A stretch of DNA of 57,931 bases from an uncultured Verrucomicrobiota bacterium (lineage in GTDB: Bacteria > Verrucomicrobiota > Kiritimatiellia > RFP12 > UBA1067): NCBI GenBank assembly GCA_945834475.1, contig CAMAHK010000006.1:1-57931 (forward strand), in the 5' to 3' direction. Positions 1-8,493 of this stretch are shown in pieces; the first letter of the stretch is position 1, and each line of letters starts with the position of its first letter. A program made the position numbers and the translations under genes. Under the pieces are notes generated by a model. It saw nothing but the letters and a program-made list of their open reading frames with translations. It was not told the DNA's origin and made no database searches.

Positions 1-75
1 TCGCTCCGTCTCCTTCGGCAAGGTCTCGTCCAACGTCCGTTCAACAATCGCCAGACACTCTTCTTTCGTCTTCAT
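1..75 (-). CDS. partial CDS, hypothetical (MKTKEECLAIVERTLDETLPKETER...), runs off window
   Basis: ATG at 75 on minus, open to the window edge; SD-like CGGAG and TATAAT upstream. Confidence 0.45.
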   Translation of the reverse strand, partial: MKTKEECLAIVERTLDETLPKETER

Positions 76-91
76 GTCGTACTCCGAAGAT

Positions 92-97
92 ATTATA
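92..97 (-). promoter_or_regulatory. -10 box TATAAT for the partial CDS at 1..75
   Basis: TATAAT on minus upstream of ATG at 75. Confidence 0.35.
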
Positions 98-106
98 ATA
101 AAGGTA

Positions 107-128
107 GGGGAGGCGTCCCCGCCTCCCC
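107..128. terminator. GC hairpin GGGGAGGC-GTCCCC-GCCTCCCC, possible terminator of the 1518-aa gene
   Basis: 8-bp inverted repeat just downstream of the minus-strand stop at 184. Confidence 0.4.
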
Positions 129-183
129 AAGAACTGACACGTCAAAGACGGTCAAATAACAACTGGCTCTAATCGGAATTTTG

Positions 184-3100
184 TTATCGAACCGAGATGG
201 TGAAACTCGGCTTGGTAAGTTTGAGCGACATACCGTCGGAGGATTTCACGAGATTCCATTTCGCGGGAATCCCGATGAACGTTCCCTCTGCCGGCATGTT
301 CACCGCATCGGTGACCTTGATGACCGGAATCGCAGTCGTCTTCGTAAGATCGATGTCCGAAAGGTCGAGAGCAAGCGTATCACCCTCGGCGAGCGTCAGC
401 GCACCCGCGAGCGTCAACGAGCCCTTGCCGTCGAGTTTCAGCACCGCATCCGTACCGAGCGTCACACGCGGCAACGTGCCCGTGCCCGAAAGCGCGCCAT
501 TGACCGTAAGCACGCTCTCAGCAGGAAATGTCGCCGATCCGTTCATCACAAGGTTTTTGACCGTGAACGAGGTGTTGCCATTATAACTCATCAGATTCAG
601 TCCCGCGCTTTCGGCAATCTTCAGCGTACCATCGTTGAATGTCGGTTCCTCTCCGCCCCACGTATGCGCGACCTCGAACGTACCAGCCTGGACATCAATC
701 GTACCCGTGCCCGAGATCACCGGCGAGGAGTAGTACATCGCGCCCTTGCCCGTCTTCGTGAGCGTGTAGGTGCCGAGGTTGATCGGACTCTGATAGAAGT
801 TGTAGTGACACGCGCCACCAATGACGGAACCTTCCACTGCGCTGATCGTTGCATCACCCTGCAGCGTGAGGCCGGAGGTGATGATGAACTTGCGATCGCC
901 GATGTTCGCGCCGTTGTTAACAAAGTTCGCGCCTTCTTCAAGCGTGACGCGATAGGAGTGCGCCTGTTCACCGCCGGTCACGCCGTTGATGTCGAGCGTC
1001 GCACCCGACTTCACGAGAATAAGACGGTTCATATTCCACTGACCGAGGCAGCGGTTGTTGCCGTGCATCTTCACGACACCACTCGCAATCGTGCAAGGGC
1101 CGGTGAACTGTCCGTTGTTCGTATTAACCGTCATCGTCTTGCCCGAACCCGGATCAAAGACGAGGCTGCCCGATCCCATGATCTGCGTAAACGGATACGG
1201 GCCCTTGATCGTCACGATCGCACCCTCGGTGATGTTGAGAATCGTCGAACCATAGGCCTCGAGATCGTTGACAACGATGTCGACCTTGCCCGAGACGTCG
1301 ATCTGAGAGACCCCTTCGGGGAACGCCGCGTCAACCGTGACTATAATCGAATCTTCACCTGCGTTCGACACAACGACCGTACCGTCAAGTCCAGTCCATT
1401 CGCTTGTCTGAGTGTTTTCCTTGAACGAATTCGTCTTCAGCATAATCGTGATCGTATGAGTCGCCTCGTCGATCTCGGAAATTTCCTTGATCTCGATCGC
1501 CGCACCTGTCGCATCCACAACTGCAACCTTCTCCTTAGAAGCCGCAGCGGCTCCGTCGGCAACCTTGAGGACGAGCTGTCCATCGGCCTGTTCCTGCGTC
1601 GTCGCCGTCAGCTTGACCGAGCCTTCCTGCACGTCAAGCGTGGGACGGCTCGTGCCGATTGCGAGCACGCCGGAGCCCTTCTTGATGATCGCGCCTTCAC
1701 CCGCCATCGGCTGCGTCACCGGCACTTCGTCCGCCGTCGTCGTGATGGTGGTCGTGTTGTTGACGTTGATCGTCATCGTCGTTGAACCATACGAGGTAAT
1801 GCCCGTCGCGCCGAGCTTGAGCTCGCCGCCGTTGAGGTTCATCACATTCGTACCCGAAGCCGACGTCGAGAGTTTGAAGCCCTTCACGTCCATCACGCCG
1901 CCGTTGACGTTGATCGTGTGGTTGTTACGCGTCAGCGCGACGAGCACATCCGTTTCCTGCGCCGAGAAAACCGCTTCGTCGGCAATCGTAAAGGTCGTGG
2001 CGCTATTCCAGTGGCCGAACATGATCGACGCCTGATTGTTGTTCACATTGTTCGACTGTTGCACCGTCACCTTCGACGTGTCGCCCATCGTAAAAACCGA
2101 CGTGCGGCCATCGGCGCCCTGGCCGAGCACGAACTTCGCCGCCGTCAGCGCGGTCGTGCCCGTCAAGTTGACCGTCCCGTGACCAACGCCGAAACCGTAC
2201 GCCTCGGCCTGATCGTTAAGCGCATAAACCGTCGCATCAACGATATCAACCGTCGTCGCCGTTCCACTGTGCGTCTGATCGAGGTAGTAGATGCCGTTCT
2301 TGAGGACCATCTTGCCGTTAACCTGATTGAGCGTCAGCGCGACCGGCGTTTCTTCGCTACCCGCACCAGCTGTGTAGATGTTGCCCGCACCGTAGGTCGA
2401 GACCTTCAGTGTGTCGGTGGTGACGAGATAGGTGACCTCCGCCGGAATCGTGTCGATCGCGATGCCCGCGCCGAGGGCAAGCGTACCACTCGTCGAAATT
2501 GCGGATGCCGAAAGCGTACCGCCGTTCGCCGTGAGGAACGTGACCTTGCCCGAACCGTTGACGGTGATGCCGCCAAGCTCAACCTGCGCGCCGTCGACCG
2601 TAATCGTGACGTCACCCGTCGCGTTGATGATGACATTGCCGGCAATCGGCGCGTCGGTCGTATCCCACTTGGAGCCGTCCGTCCAGCTCACCGAACCCTC
2701 AACCGTCATCGTCGGCGCCGTGGAGGTTCCGGCGGGCATGATCTGGATCGCCGAGATGCAACCGCGGGCATTGTTGCCGTTGCGGCTCTCGATGGCGAGC
2801 GGACCAGTGAGTCCGTTGATGCGGAGCGTGTTCGCGCCAATAACGGCCTTACCGGCGGCAGCGGAAGCAAGCCCCCACGTCGTGGCTGCCGTAACCTCCT
2901 TCGTCGCACCGGCCGTCGCATCCCACGTATAGATCTTACCGTTCACGACCTTCGAGGTGAAACTCTTCGACGATTCGTCCGTCGAGCAGTAGATGATGAG
3001 GTCGTACGTCTCATACGGCACGTTCGAGAGTGTAATGAAAACGCCCGCGCTATCGTCAAGATAACCCTGAATGAAGTTCGAGCACGTGCCGTTTTCGGTG

Positions 3101-4740
3101 TAGACGTTGTTCGACTTCCAGGTCAGTACGGAGAGTCCGTCCGCAAACATCGCCGTCGAAGAACCGGTCTGCGCGCGCTGGTCACACGCCCAGTCACCGA
3201 TTTCCAATGCTAGGCCCGTATCATTCGCCGCATTATCCGTGCTCTGTGCACCATTGCGGCAGGCACTTGCATTGAAGTTAAAGCCCATGACATCGTTCGC
3301 CGGCATCGTGAGCCAACTGCGCTTCACACCGCCCTTGACATTTGAGAAATCAAAGAAGGAAATCCAATCGGGCTTCGTCTCCCCCTGCAGGGTAATCGTC
3401 CCACTGCTGTTGATCACGACAAACTTGTTGAGGAAAGTCGGCTCGTCATCGCAGACAACCGTGGTGTTCGGCGCGAGCGTAATTTCAGCGAAGGAACCGG
3501 AGGACGAGGACATGTCCGTATTAATCGTCGAGATAGCAACAGACTCCGCGTCATAATTGACCTTCTGAACCGTCGCATCCGCACGATCGACGACCAGCAC
3601 CGCCGCCAGGCAACCACGTCCGCTGTCGCGGGTCGGCACGGTAATCCTCAGGTCTCCCGACTGATTCTCGATCTTAAGGGCATTCGCTCCGTACAACGGC
3701 ACGGGCGCAAGCCCGACACCCCAGCGCGCCTTTTCGCTCACCTCGGTCGTGGCACCATCAACCCACGAATAGATTTTATCGTTGACCGTCGGCGAAAGCA
3801 ACGTCTCAGTCGAATCGCTCGTCATGAAGACGACGACATCATAAGACGCGAACGGAATATCACGCACCGAGACCGACACACCCGAGCCACCGTCATCGAG
3901 ATAGCCGGAAAGATACGGCATGACGAGCGACGTATTCCAGCGTCCGCCCGACGTGAATTCCAGGGATGCGCTCGAGGCATAACTCTTCTGTGCTTCCGTG
4001 TTGTAAACCTTCAGGGCAGACAACGAACCGCTCCCGCCTGTCACCTGATGCATTGACGAGCCTGGAACCCCGGCCTCAAGCATGTCAACGACCGCCGCAT
4101 CGGCAACCTTGCGCACACCGTCCGCATCAAAGTTGATGGCAATCACGTTCTTCGCCGCAGCCTTCGCCCCCGTCTTCACACACACGAGGCGCGTCAGCGG
4201 CTGATACTGCGTGTTGTTGATGCCGATGAGCGGCACATCCTTGTCGGAGTTGCTGGCGTTGACCACGCAGCGCATCGTCTGATTGCCAGGGAACGCCACT
4301 CCCTTAGCGACGCCGACCGTCAGGGTTGGACGCGAACCTTCCGCATAAGCGTAAACGACCTTGCGACGTCTAGGGAAAAGCACGTTGTCGGTGCTCGACG
4401 CGTCGTTATTCGCCGTCAAACCGTCAATCGTGAGCGAAGACGGTGGATTGCTGTCACCCGTTGCCTCACCCGTCCTGTCGCTCGCCTTGGTGAACTCGAC
4501 GGACACGAGTTCGAGCAGGTCGCCCGAAACAAGTCCATCTGCTGCTGGAACCGTGAGTGTGATGCCGCGAACATTGAGAAAATTGTAGTTACCTGCATTC
4601 GCATACGTGCCATCAGCATTCTGGCTCGTATTGATGATCGTGTAGGTATCGCCCTCGTGCGAAACGAGAGCCGCCTTGAGCCCCAGGGTCGCCATCACGG
4701 CGATCACGAGGGTCGTCAGTTTTGTGAGGATTGTTTTCAT
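184..4740 (-). CDS. large secreted autotransporter-type beta-repeat protein (1518 aa, signal peptide)
   Basis: N-terminal signal peptide MKTILTKLTTLVIAVMATLGLKA; G/T/N-rich beta-helix-like repeats; antisense ORFs are weaker. Confidence 0.75.
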   Translation of the reverse strand: MKTILTKLTTLVIAVMATLGLKAALVSHEGDTYTIINTSQNADGTYANAGNYNFLNVRGITLTVPAADGLVSGDLLELVSVEFTKASDRTGEATGDSNPPSSLTIDGLTANNDASSTDNVLFPRRRKVVYAYAEGSRPTLTVGVAKGVAFPGNQTMRCVVNASNSDKDVPLIGINNTQYQPLTRLVCVKTGAKAAAKNVIAINFDADGVRKVADAAVVDMLEAGVPGSSMHQVTGGSGSLSALKVYNTEAQKSYASSASLEFTSGGRWNTSLVMPYLSGYLDDGGSGVSVSVRDIPFASYDVVVFMTSDSTETLLSPTVNDKIYSWVDGATTEVSEKARWGVGLAPVPLYGANALKIENQSGDLRITVPTRDSGRGCLAAVLVVDRADATVQKVNYDAESVAISTINTDMSSSSGSFAEITLAPNTTVVCDDEPTFLNKFVVINSSGTITLQGETKPDWISFFDFSNVKGGVKRSWLTMPANDVMGFNFNASACRNGAQSTDNAANDTGLALEIGDWACDQRAQTGSSTAMFADGLSVLTWKSNNVYTENGTCSNFIQGYLDDSAGVFITLSNVPYETYDLIIYCSTDESSKSFTSKVVNGKIYTWDATAGATKEVTAATTWGLASAAAGKAVIGANTLRINGLTGPLAIESRNGNNARGCISAIQIMPAGTSTAPTMTVEGSVSWTDGSKWDTTDAPIAGNVIINATGDVTITVDGAQVELGGITVNGSGKVTFLTANGGTLSASAISTSGTLALGAGIAIDTIPAEVTYLVTTDTLKVSTYGAGNIYTAGAGSEETPVALTLNQVNGKMVLKNGIYYLDQTHSGTATTVDIVDATVYALNDQAEAYGFGVGHGTVNLTGTTALTAAKFVLGQGADGRTSVFTMGDTSKVTVQQSNNVNNNQASIMFGHWNSATTFTIADEAVFSAQETDVLVALTRNNHTINVNGGVMDVKGFKLSTSASGTNVMNLNGGELKLGATGITSYGSTTMTINVNNTTTITTTADEVPVTQPMAGEGAIIKKGSGVLAIGTSRPTLDVQEGSVKLTATTQEQADGQLVLKVADGAAAASKEKVAVVDATGAAIEIKEISEIDEATHTITIMLKTNSFKENTQTSEWTGLDGTVVVSNAGEDSIIVTVDAAFPEGVSQIDVSGKVDIVVNDLEAYGSTILNITEGAIVTIKGPYPFTQIMGSGSLVFDPGSGKTMTVNTNNGQFTGPCTIASGVVKMHGNNRCLGQWNMNRLILVKSGATLDINGVTGGEQAHSYRVTLEEGANFVNNGANIGDRKFIITSGLTLQGDATISAVEGSVIGGACHYNFYQSPINLGTYTLTKTGKGAMYYSSPVISGTGTIDVQAGTFEVAHTWGGEEPTFNDGTLKIAESAGLNLMSYNGNTSFTVKNLVMNGSATFPAESVLTVNGALSGTGTLPRVTLGTDAVLKLDGKGSLTLAGALTLAEGDTLALDLSDIDLTKTTAIPVIKVTDAVNMPAEGTFIGIPAKWNLVKSSDGMSLKLTKPSFTISVR

Positions 4741-4773
4741 GGTTTTGTTTTAGTGGTGGTGGTTAAGTCCTGC

Positions 4774-4900
4774 TTACTGGATTGAAAGCGTGAAATTGCC
4801 GCGCTTGATCGCCTCGTAAATGGCCGTACCATCCGTGACCATGCGGATGACCTTGCACTTCTCCGCGAGTTCTTCGCTCAGACCGAATGTAACAAACAGA
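4774..4900 (-). pseudogene. 3'-terminal relic of a secreted protein (LFVTFGLSEELAEKCKVIRMVTDGTAIYEAIKRGNFTLSIQ*)
   Basis: protein-like minus reading frame with stop at 4774 and no start; C-term NFTLSIQ resembles SFTISVR of the neighbouring gene. Confidence 0.35.
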
Positions 4901-5356
4901 AGAAAAATCTCTGCCAGTGCTCACAATATTACCCCCTTTATGATTTCTTGGTGTGATTATATCACATATAGGCATAGTTGTGTACGATTTTATCAGACAA
5001 ACCAATAACAGACCCCATTCTGTCGTGGTATACTTTAGGCGCTCCCTGGGATTGAACCCGCCGGTGCAGGCGGGGTAGAGGAGGGAGTCTGCAGATTGTC
5101 GGAGACAGTGCTCCTCGGAGCCGGCTGAGAACGGACGGAGAAGCCCGAATGGCGGGCGGACTGGCGGGAGGTTTTGCGGCGGCGGAGGATTCGGGAGATG
5201 GGCGTGGGCGAGATGCTGCTGAATGGAATCGGGTGGTGCGTAGACCTTCCCTCGCGCTTGACGTATCCGTTTCGGCCGCATCTGCCGCTGTGGGATCGCG
5301 GCAGGCGGTGAGGCGGGCTCGAACACCTCGCATTGAGACCGCCTCGCGCGGATTAC

Positions 5357-6766
5357 CTATTTTCTGAGTGATTTAAGAACTTCCAGGTGCGCTTCGAAGG
5401 AACGCGGGGGCTTCTCGCCGCGCCACATCTTTTCGGAGAGGACTCCGCAGACGTTCTCGATCGTTTCTTTGAGGTCCTTGTAGGTATAGCCGTTGTGCTT
5501 CGGTCCGATCATGTCGTTCCAGCACGCCCAGGACGCGCCGAGAAAATGGGGGTTCTCGGGATCGATTGTATCGGGACCGATCACGTTCGGCTGCCAGTTC
5601 TCCCACAGTCCCTTGAGGTTGCGGTCCATGCGGTAGTAGTTCGCGGTCGGGACGAGATAGAGCTGACGGTCGAAGGTGTTGATGATGTCATAGCCGAGAT
5701 CGATCGATTCTTTTGCACGGCCCCAGTCCATGCTCCAGATATTCATCTGCACGCCCTCGGAGCGCACTGGCGTCTTGCCGGGCTTGCGGCGCAAGGAGCC
5801 CCAGACGCGCGGCGTGTACTTGCGGGACTGGACGTGGCCGAGGAGTCCGTCCACGAAGCGACGATATGACTCGGCACTCCCGAAGAACTCGTCCGATCCG
5901 ATGTGGACCACGGGGCAGTCCGCGAAGACGGCTCGCTTCTTGCCCTTCTCGGCAAGAAGATACTCGTCGAAGAGCTCGCCCGCGAACTTGAGCGTCTCTG
6001 GATTGGCGGCGTCCATCATCTCGCAACGGCGCTCGGGATGGTGCGGCATCGGTCCCTGATAGATGAGGTCGGGCCTCACGCGCGTCAGGGCGAGGGCATG
6101 GCCGGGCATGTCGAATTCGGGAACGATGTTGACGCCCTTCTTCTTCGCATACGCGACGAGATCCATAAAATCCTTCTTCGTGTAGCTGACGTCCTTTGCC
6201 GTAAGGCCCTTCAGCTTCGACTCGAGGCGGAAGGCCGCATAGCTTTCCTTGAACGGATCCTTGCCCTGCTTCACATAGTCCTCATGCCAGATGTAGTTGT
6301 CGTTGAGGTGCAGCTGGAGGTCGTTCATCTTGTAGGAGGCCATGATGTCAACGACCTCGTAAAGGAACTCGATCGGCACGGGAAGCCGTCCGACATCGAA
6401 CACAAAGCCGCGCACCCGATACTTAGGGACGTCAGTAATCTTGCCCTGCGGCAGATTCCCGCCCGAGGTCTTCACCATCTGCTTCACGGTCTGCGCAGCG
6501 TAGAAGAGTCCCGTTTGGGTGGTCGCCGTGATGCGGATCTTGCGCGGTCCGATGTCAATCGTGTAGCCCTCGGTGCCGAGGTCCTTAGCCGCCTTGTCGA
6601 GCTTCGTCTCCACGATACGCTTGACGTCCGTCGGCAGCTTCAGCACGCCATTTCCCGACTCCCACCGTGTCACTTCAGGCACGGTCGCCGGCTTTTCTAG
6701 GGCAAGGAGCGAGAATGTTGCGAGACAGGAAACGGCAAAGACAAGTCTTACTGCCATTTTCATCAT
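5357..6766 (-). CDS. GH20-like beta-N-acetylhexosaminidase, signal peptide
   Basis: HIGSDEFFG catalytic-type D-E motif, GFVFDVGRLPVP; start MMKMAVRLVFAVSCLATF at 6766 preferred over the ORF-track start. Confidence 0.8.
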   Translation of the reverse strand: MMKMAVRLVFAVSCLATFSLLALEKPATVPEVTRWESGNGVLKLPTDVKRIVETKLDKAAKDLGTEGYTIDIGPRKIRITATTQTGLFYAAQTVKQMVKTSGGNLPQGKITDVPKYRVRGFVFDVGRLPVPIEFLYEVVDIMASYKMNDLQLHLNDNYIWHEDYVKQGKDPFKESYAAFRLESKLKGLTAKDVSYTKKDFMDLVAYAKKKGVNIVPEFDMPGHALALTRVRPDLIYQGPMPHHPERRCEMMDAANPETLKFAGELFDEYLLAEKGKKRAVFADCPVVHIGSDEFFGSAESYRRFVDGLLGHVQSRKYTPRVWGSLRRKPGKTPVRSEGVQMNIWSMDWGRAKESIDLGYDIINTFDRQLYLVPTANYYRMDRNLKGLWENWQPNVIGPDTIDPENPHFLGASWACWNDMIGPKHNGYTYKDLKETIENVCGVLSEKMWRGEKPPRSFEAHLEVLKSLRK

Positions 6767-6807
6767 GTTTTCCCCCTTTGTGTTGTTAAATCGTCCTTCC
6801 GAGTCCA

Positions 6808-8493
6808 TCACGGTGCCTTGGCGACGGGGTGGAGCTGGGCGGGTTTGAGGTTCGGCCGGCCTTCGATGGCCTTGGTCGCCTGCACCTTGAGGTAGCGTGC
6901 GGATGTCGGATTGAAGCGGATCGCCTGCATCACGGGATTCGCGCGCAGGTTGCCAAATTCGCCTTCGGACACCTTCTCCCAGCTTTTGCCGTCCGCACTG
7001 ACGGACGCGACGTAGCCCGATGTCATCCCAGCGAAGCTGCCCGCCTGGGGCTCGTAGTCGAAGCCCTCGACCGAAACAGCCTTGCCGAAGTCGGCGACAA
7101 CGGTGTTTTTGCCGACGGACGAGAACCGGAGCGCCTTCCGGGGATAGCGGGACGTCTGGGCGGCCGCGGCGATTTCCTTGCCCGCGAAGTCCGCGACATT
7201 CGGAACGACGCGCAGCGTAAAGCCCTTGAGCGCAGGCTTGCCTTCGCACGCTTCGGCGACGAAGGCGACGGACTTCGCCGTCACCGGCGCGAAGCGCGCG
7301 ATGCGGCAGTTGCCGACCTGGGGACCGCGGGCGATGACGGTACCGTCCGCCTCAAGACGCCACGCGCCGATGCGCATGCCGCCCTTCGCCAGGTTCTCGC
7401 GGATCTCGGCCGCGCTGAAGGTGCGGGCCTCGGGGAGCGTGAGCGTGACCGTCATCCCGTCCCCGCTCTTCGCGAACTTCGCCCCCTTGGACACGTCGGA
7501 CGCCTTGTAGGCGCGCACGTAGGCGCCGAACTCCTTCAGGCGCTGCACGTCGCCCGCGTCAAGGAGTCCGTCCTTGTTCGGCGCCAGGCCGAGGTCGAGG
7601 ACGCCGCCGCGGCCGACAGACTCGAAGTAGCGGTCGACGAGTGTCTGAAGAGGCTTCGCCTGGTCGTTCTTGTGCCAGAACCACGTGCGGCGGAGGGGGG
7701 TATCGGCCTCGGGGGGACAGAAGTACTGCTTGCCGTCCCGCTCGCGGTAGAACTTGTAGTCCTCGGCCACGATGCCCTTCTCGTTGAACGGCCAGCTGAC
7801 CGTGCGGTCCGTCACGTACCCGCTGAACGCGACCGCGTTCTTGCTTTTCTTGAAGAGCGTCTCGAGGAGCAGCCCCGATTTGTAGTAGACCTCCGCGCCG
7901 CCCGGGAGCTTGCGCTTTTCCTTCGCGCCGCCATACCAGCCATCGCCGCCGTTCGCGCCGTCCAGCCAGATTTCAGTGATCGGTCCGTAATTGTCCATGA
8001 GGTCCGCCCACTGCGCGTGGAAATAGTCGACGTACGCGGGTCGCGCGTACTCGGCGTGATGGCGATCCCACGGCGACAGGTAGGCCGCGAACTCGAGTCC
8101 CGCCGCATGCGTCGCCGCGCGCACCTCCTTGACGAGGTCGCCCTTGCCGCCCTTCCACGGCGTGTTCGCGATCGTGTAGTCGGGATTGAGCTTCGACGGC
8201 CAGAGGCAGAAGCCGTCGTGGTGCTTGCAGACGAGGATGATGCGCTTGACGCCGCCCGCCTTGGCGGCCTCGACCCACTGGCGCGCGTCGAGCTTCGTTG
8301 GATTGAAGATCGACGGAGGCGTGTCGCCGTAGCCCCACTCCTTGTCCGCATAGGTGTTGAGTCCGTAATGGACGATCGCAACAATCTCCTGATCGAGGAA
8401 ATGCTGCACGGCGGGCGTCGGCTCAACCGCCGCAAAGGCGACGGAGGCGAATGCCGTCAGGGTCATGCCTACTGCAATCCGCTTCATCTTCAC
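6808..8493 (-). CDS. GH29 alpha-L-fucosidase
   Basis: signal peptide, HHDGFCLWPSK, WLDGANG motif; C-terminal discoidin-like region. Confidence 0.88.
   Translation of the reverse strand: MKMKRIAVGMTLTAFASVAFAAVEPTPAVQHFLDQEIVAIVHYGLNTYADKEWGYGDTPPSIFNPTKLDARQWVEAAKAGGVKRIILVCKHHDGFCLWPSKLNPDYTIANTPWKGGKGDLVKEVRAATHAAGLEFAAYLSPWDRHHAEYARPAYVDYFHAQWADLMDNYGPITEIWLDGANGGDGWYGGAKEKRKLPGGAEVYYKSGLLLETLFKKSKNAVAFSGYVTDRTVSWPFNEKGIVAEDYKFYRERDGKQYFCPPEADTPLRRTWFWHKNDQAKPLQTLVDRYFESVGRGGVLDLGLAPNKDGLLDAGDVQRLKEFGAYVRAYKASDVSKGAKFAKSGDGMTVTLTLPEARTFSAAEIRENLAKGGMRIGAWRLEADGTVIARGPQVGNCRIARFAPVTAKSVAFVAEACEGKPALKGFTLRVVPNVADFAGKEIAAAAQTSRYPRKALRFSSVGKNTVVADFGKAVSVEGFDYEPQAGSFAGMTSGYVASVSADGKSWEKVSEGEFGNLRANPVMQAIRFNPTSARYLKVQATKAIEGRPNLKPAQLHPVAKAP

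Noticed and set aside
5030-5350. Structured ncRNA (RNase P, tmRNA, 6S) in the non-coding stretch
   Set aside because: Characteristic core motifs (e.g. GAGGAAAGTCCGGGC for RNase P, tmRNA GGGG...TTCGAC start) were not found; gene relics fit better.
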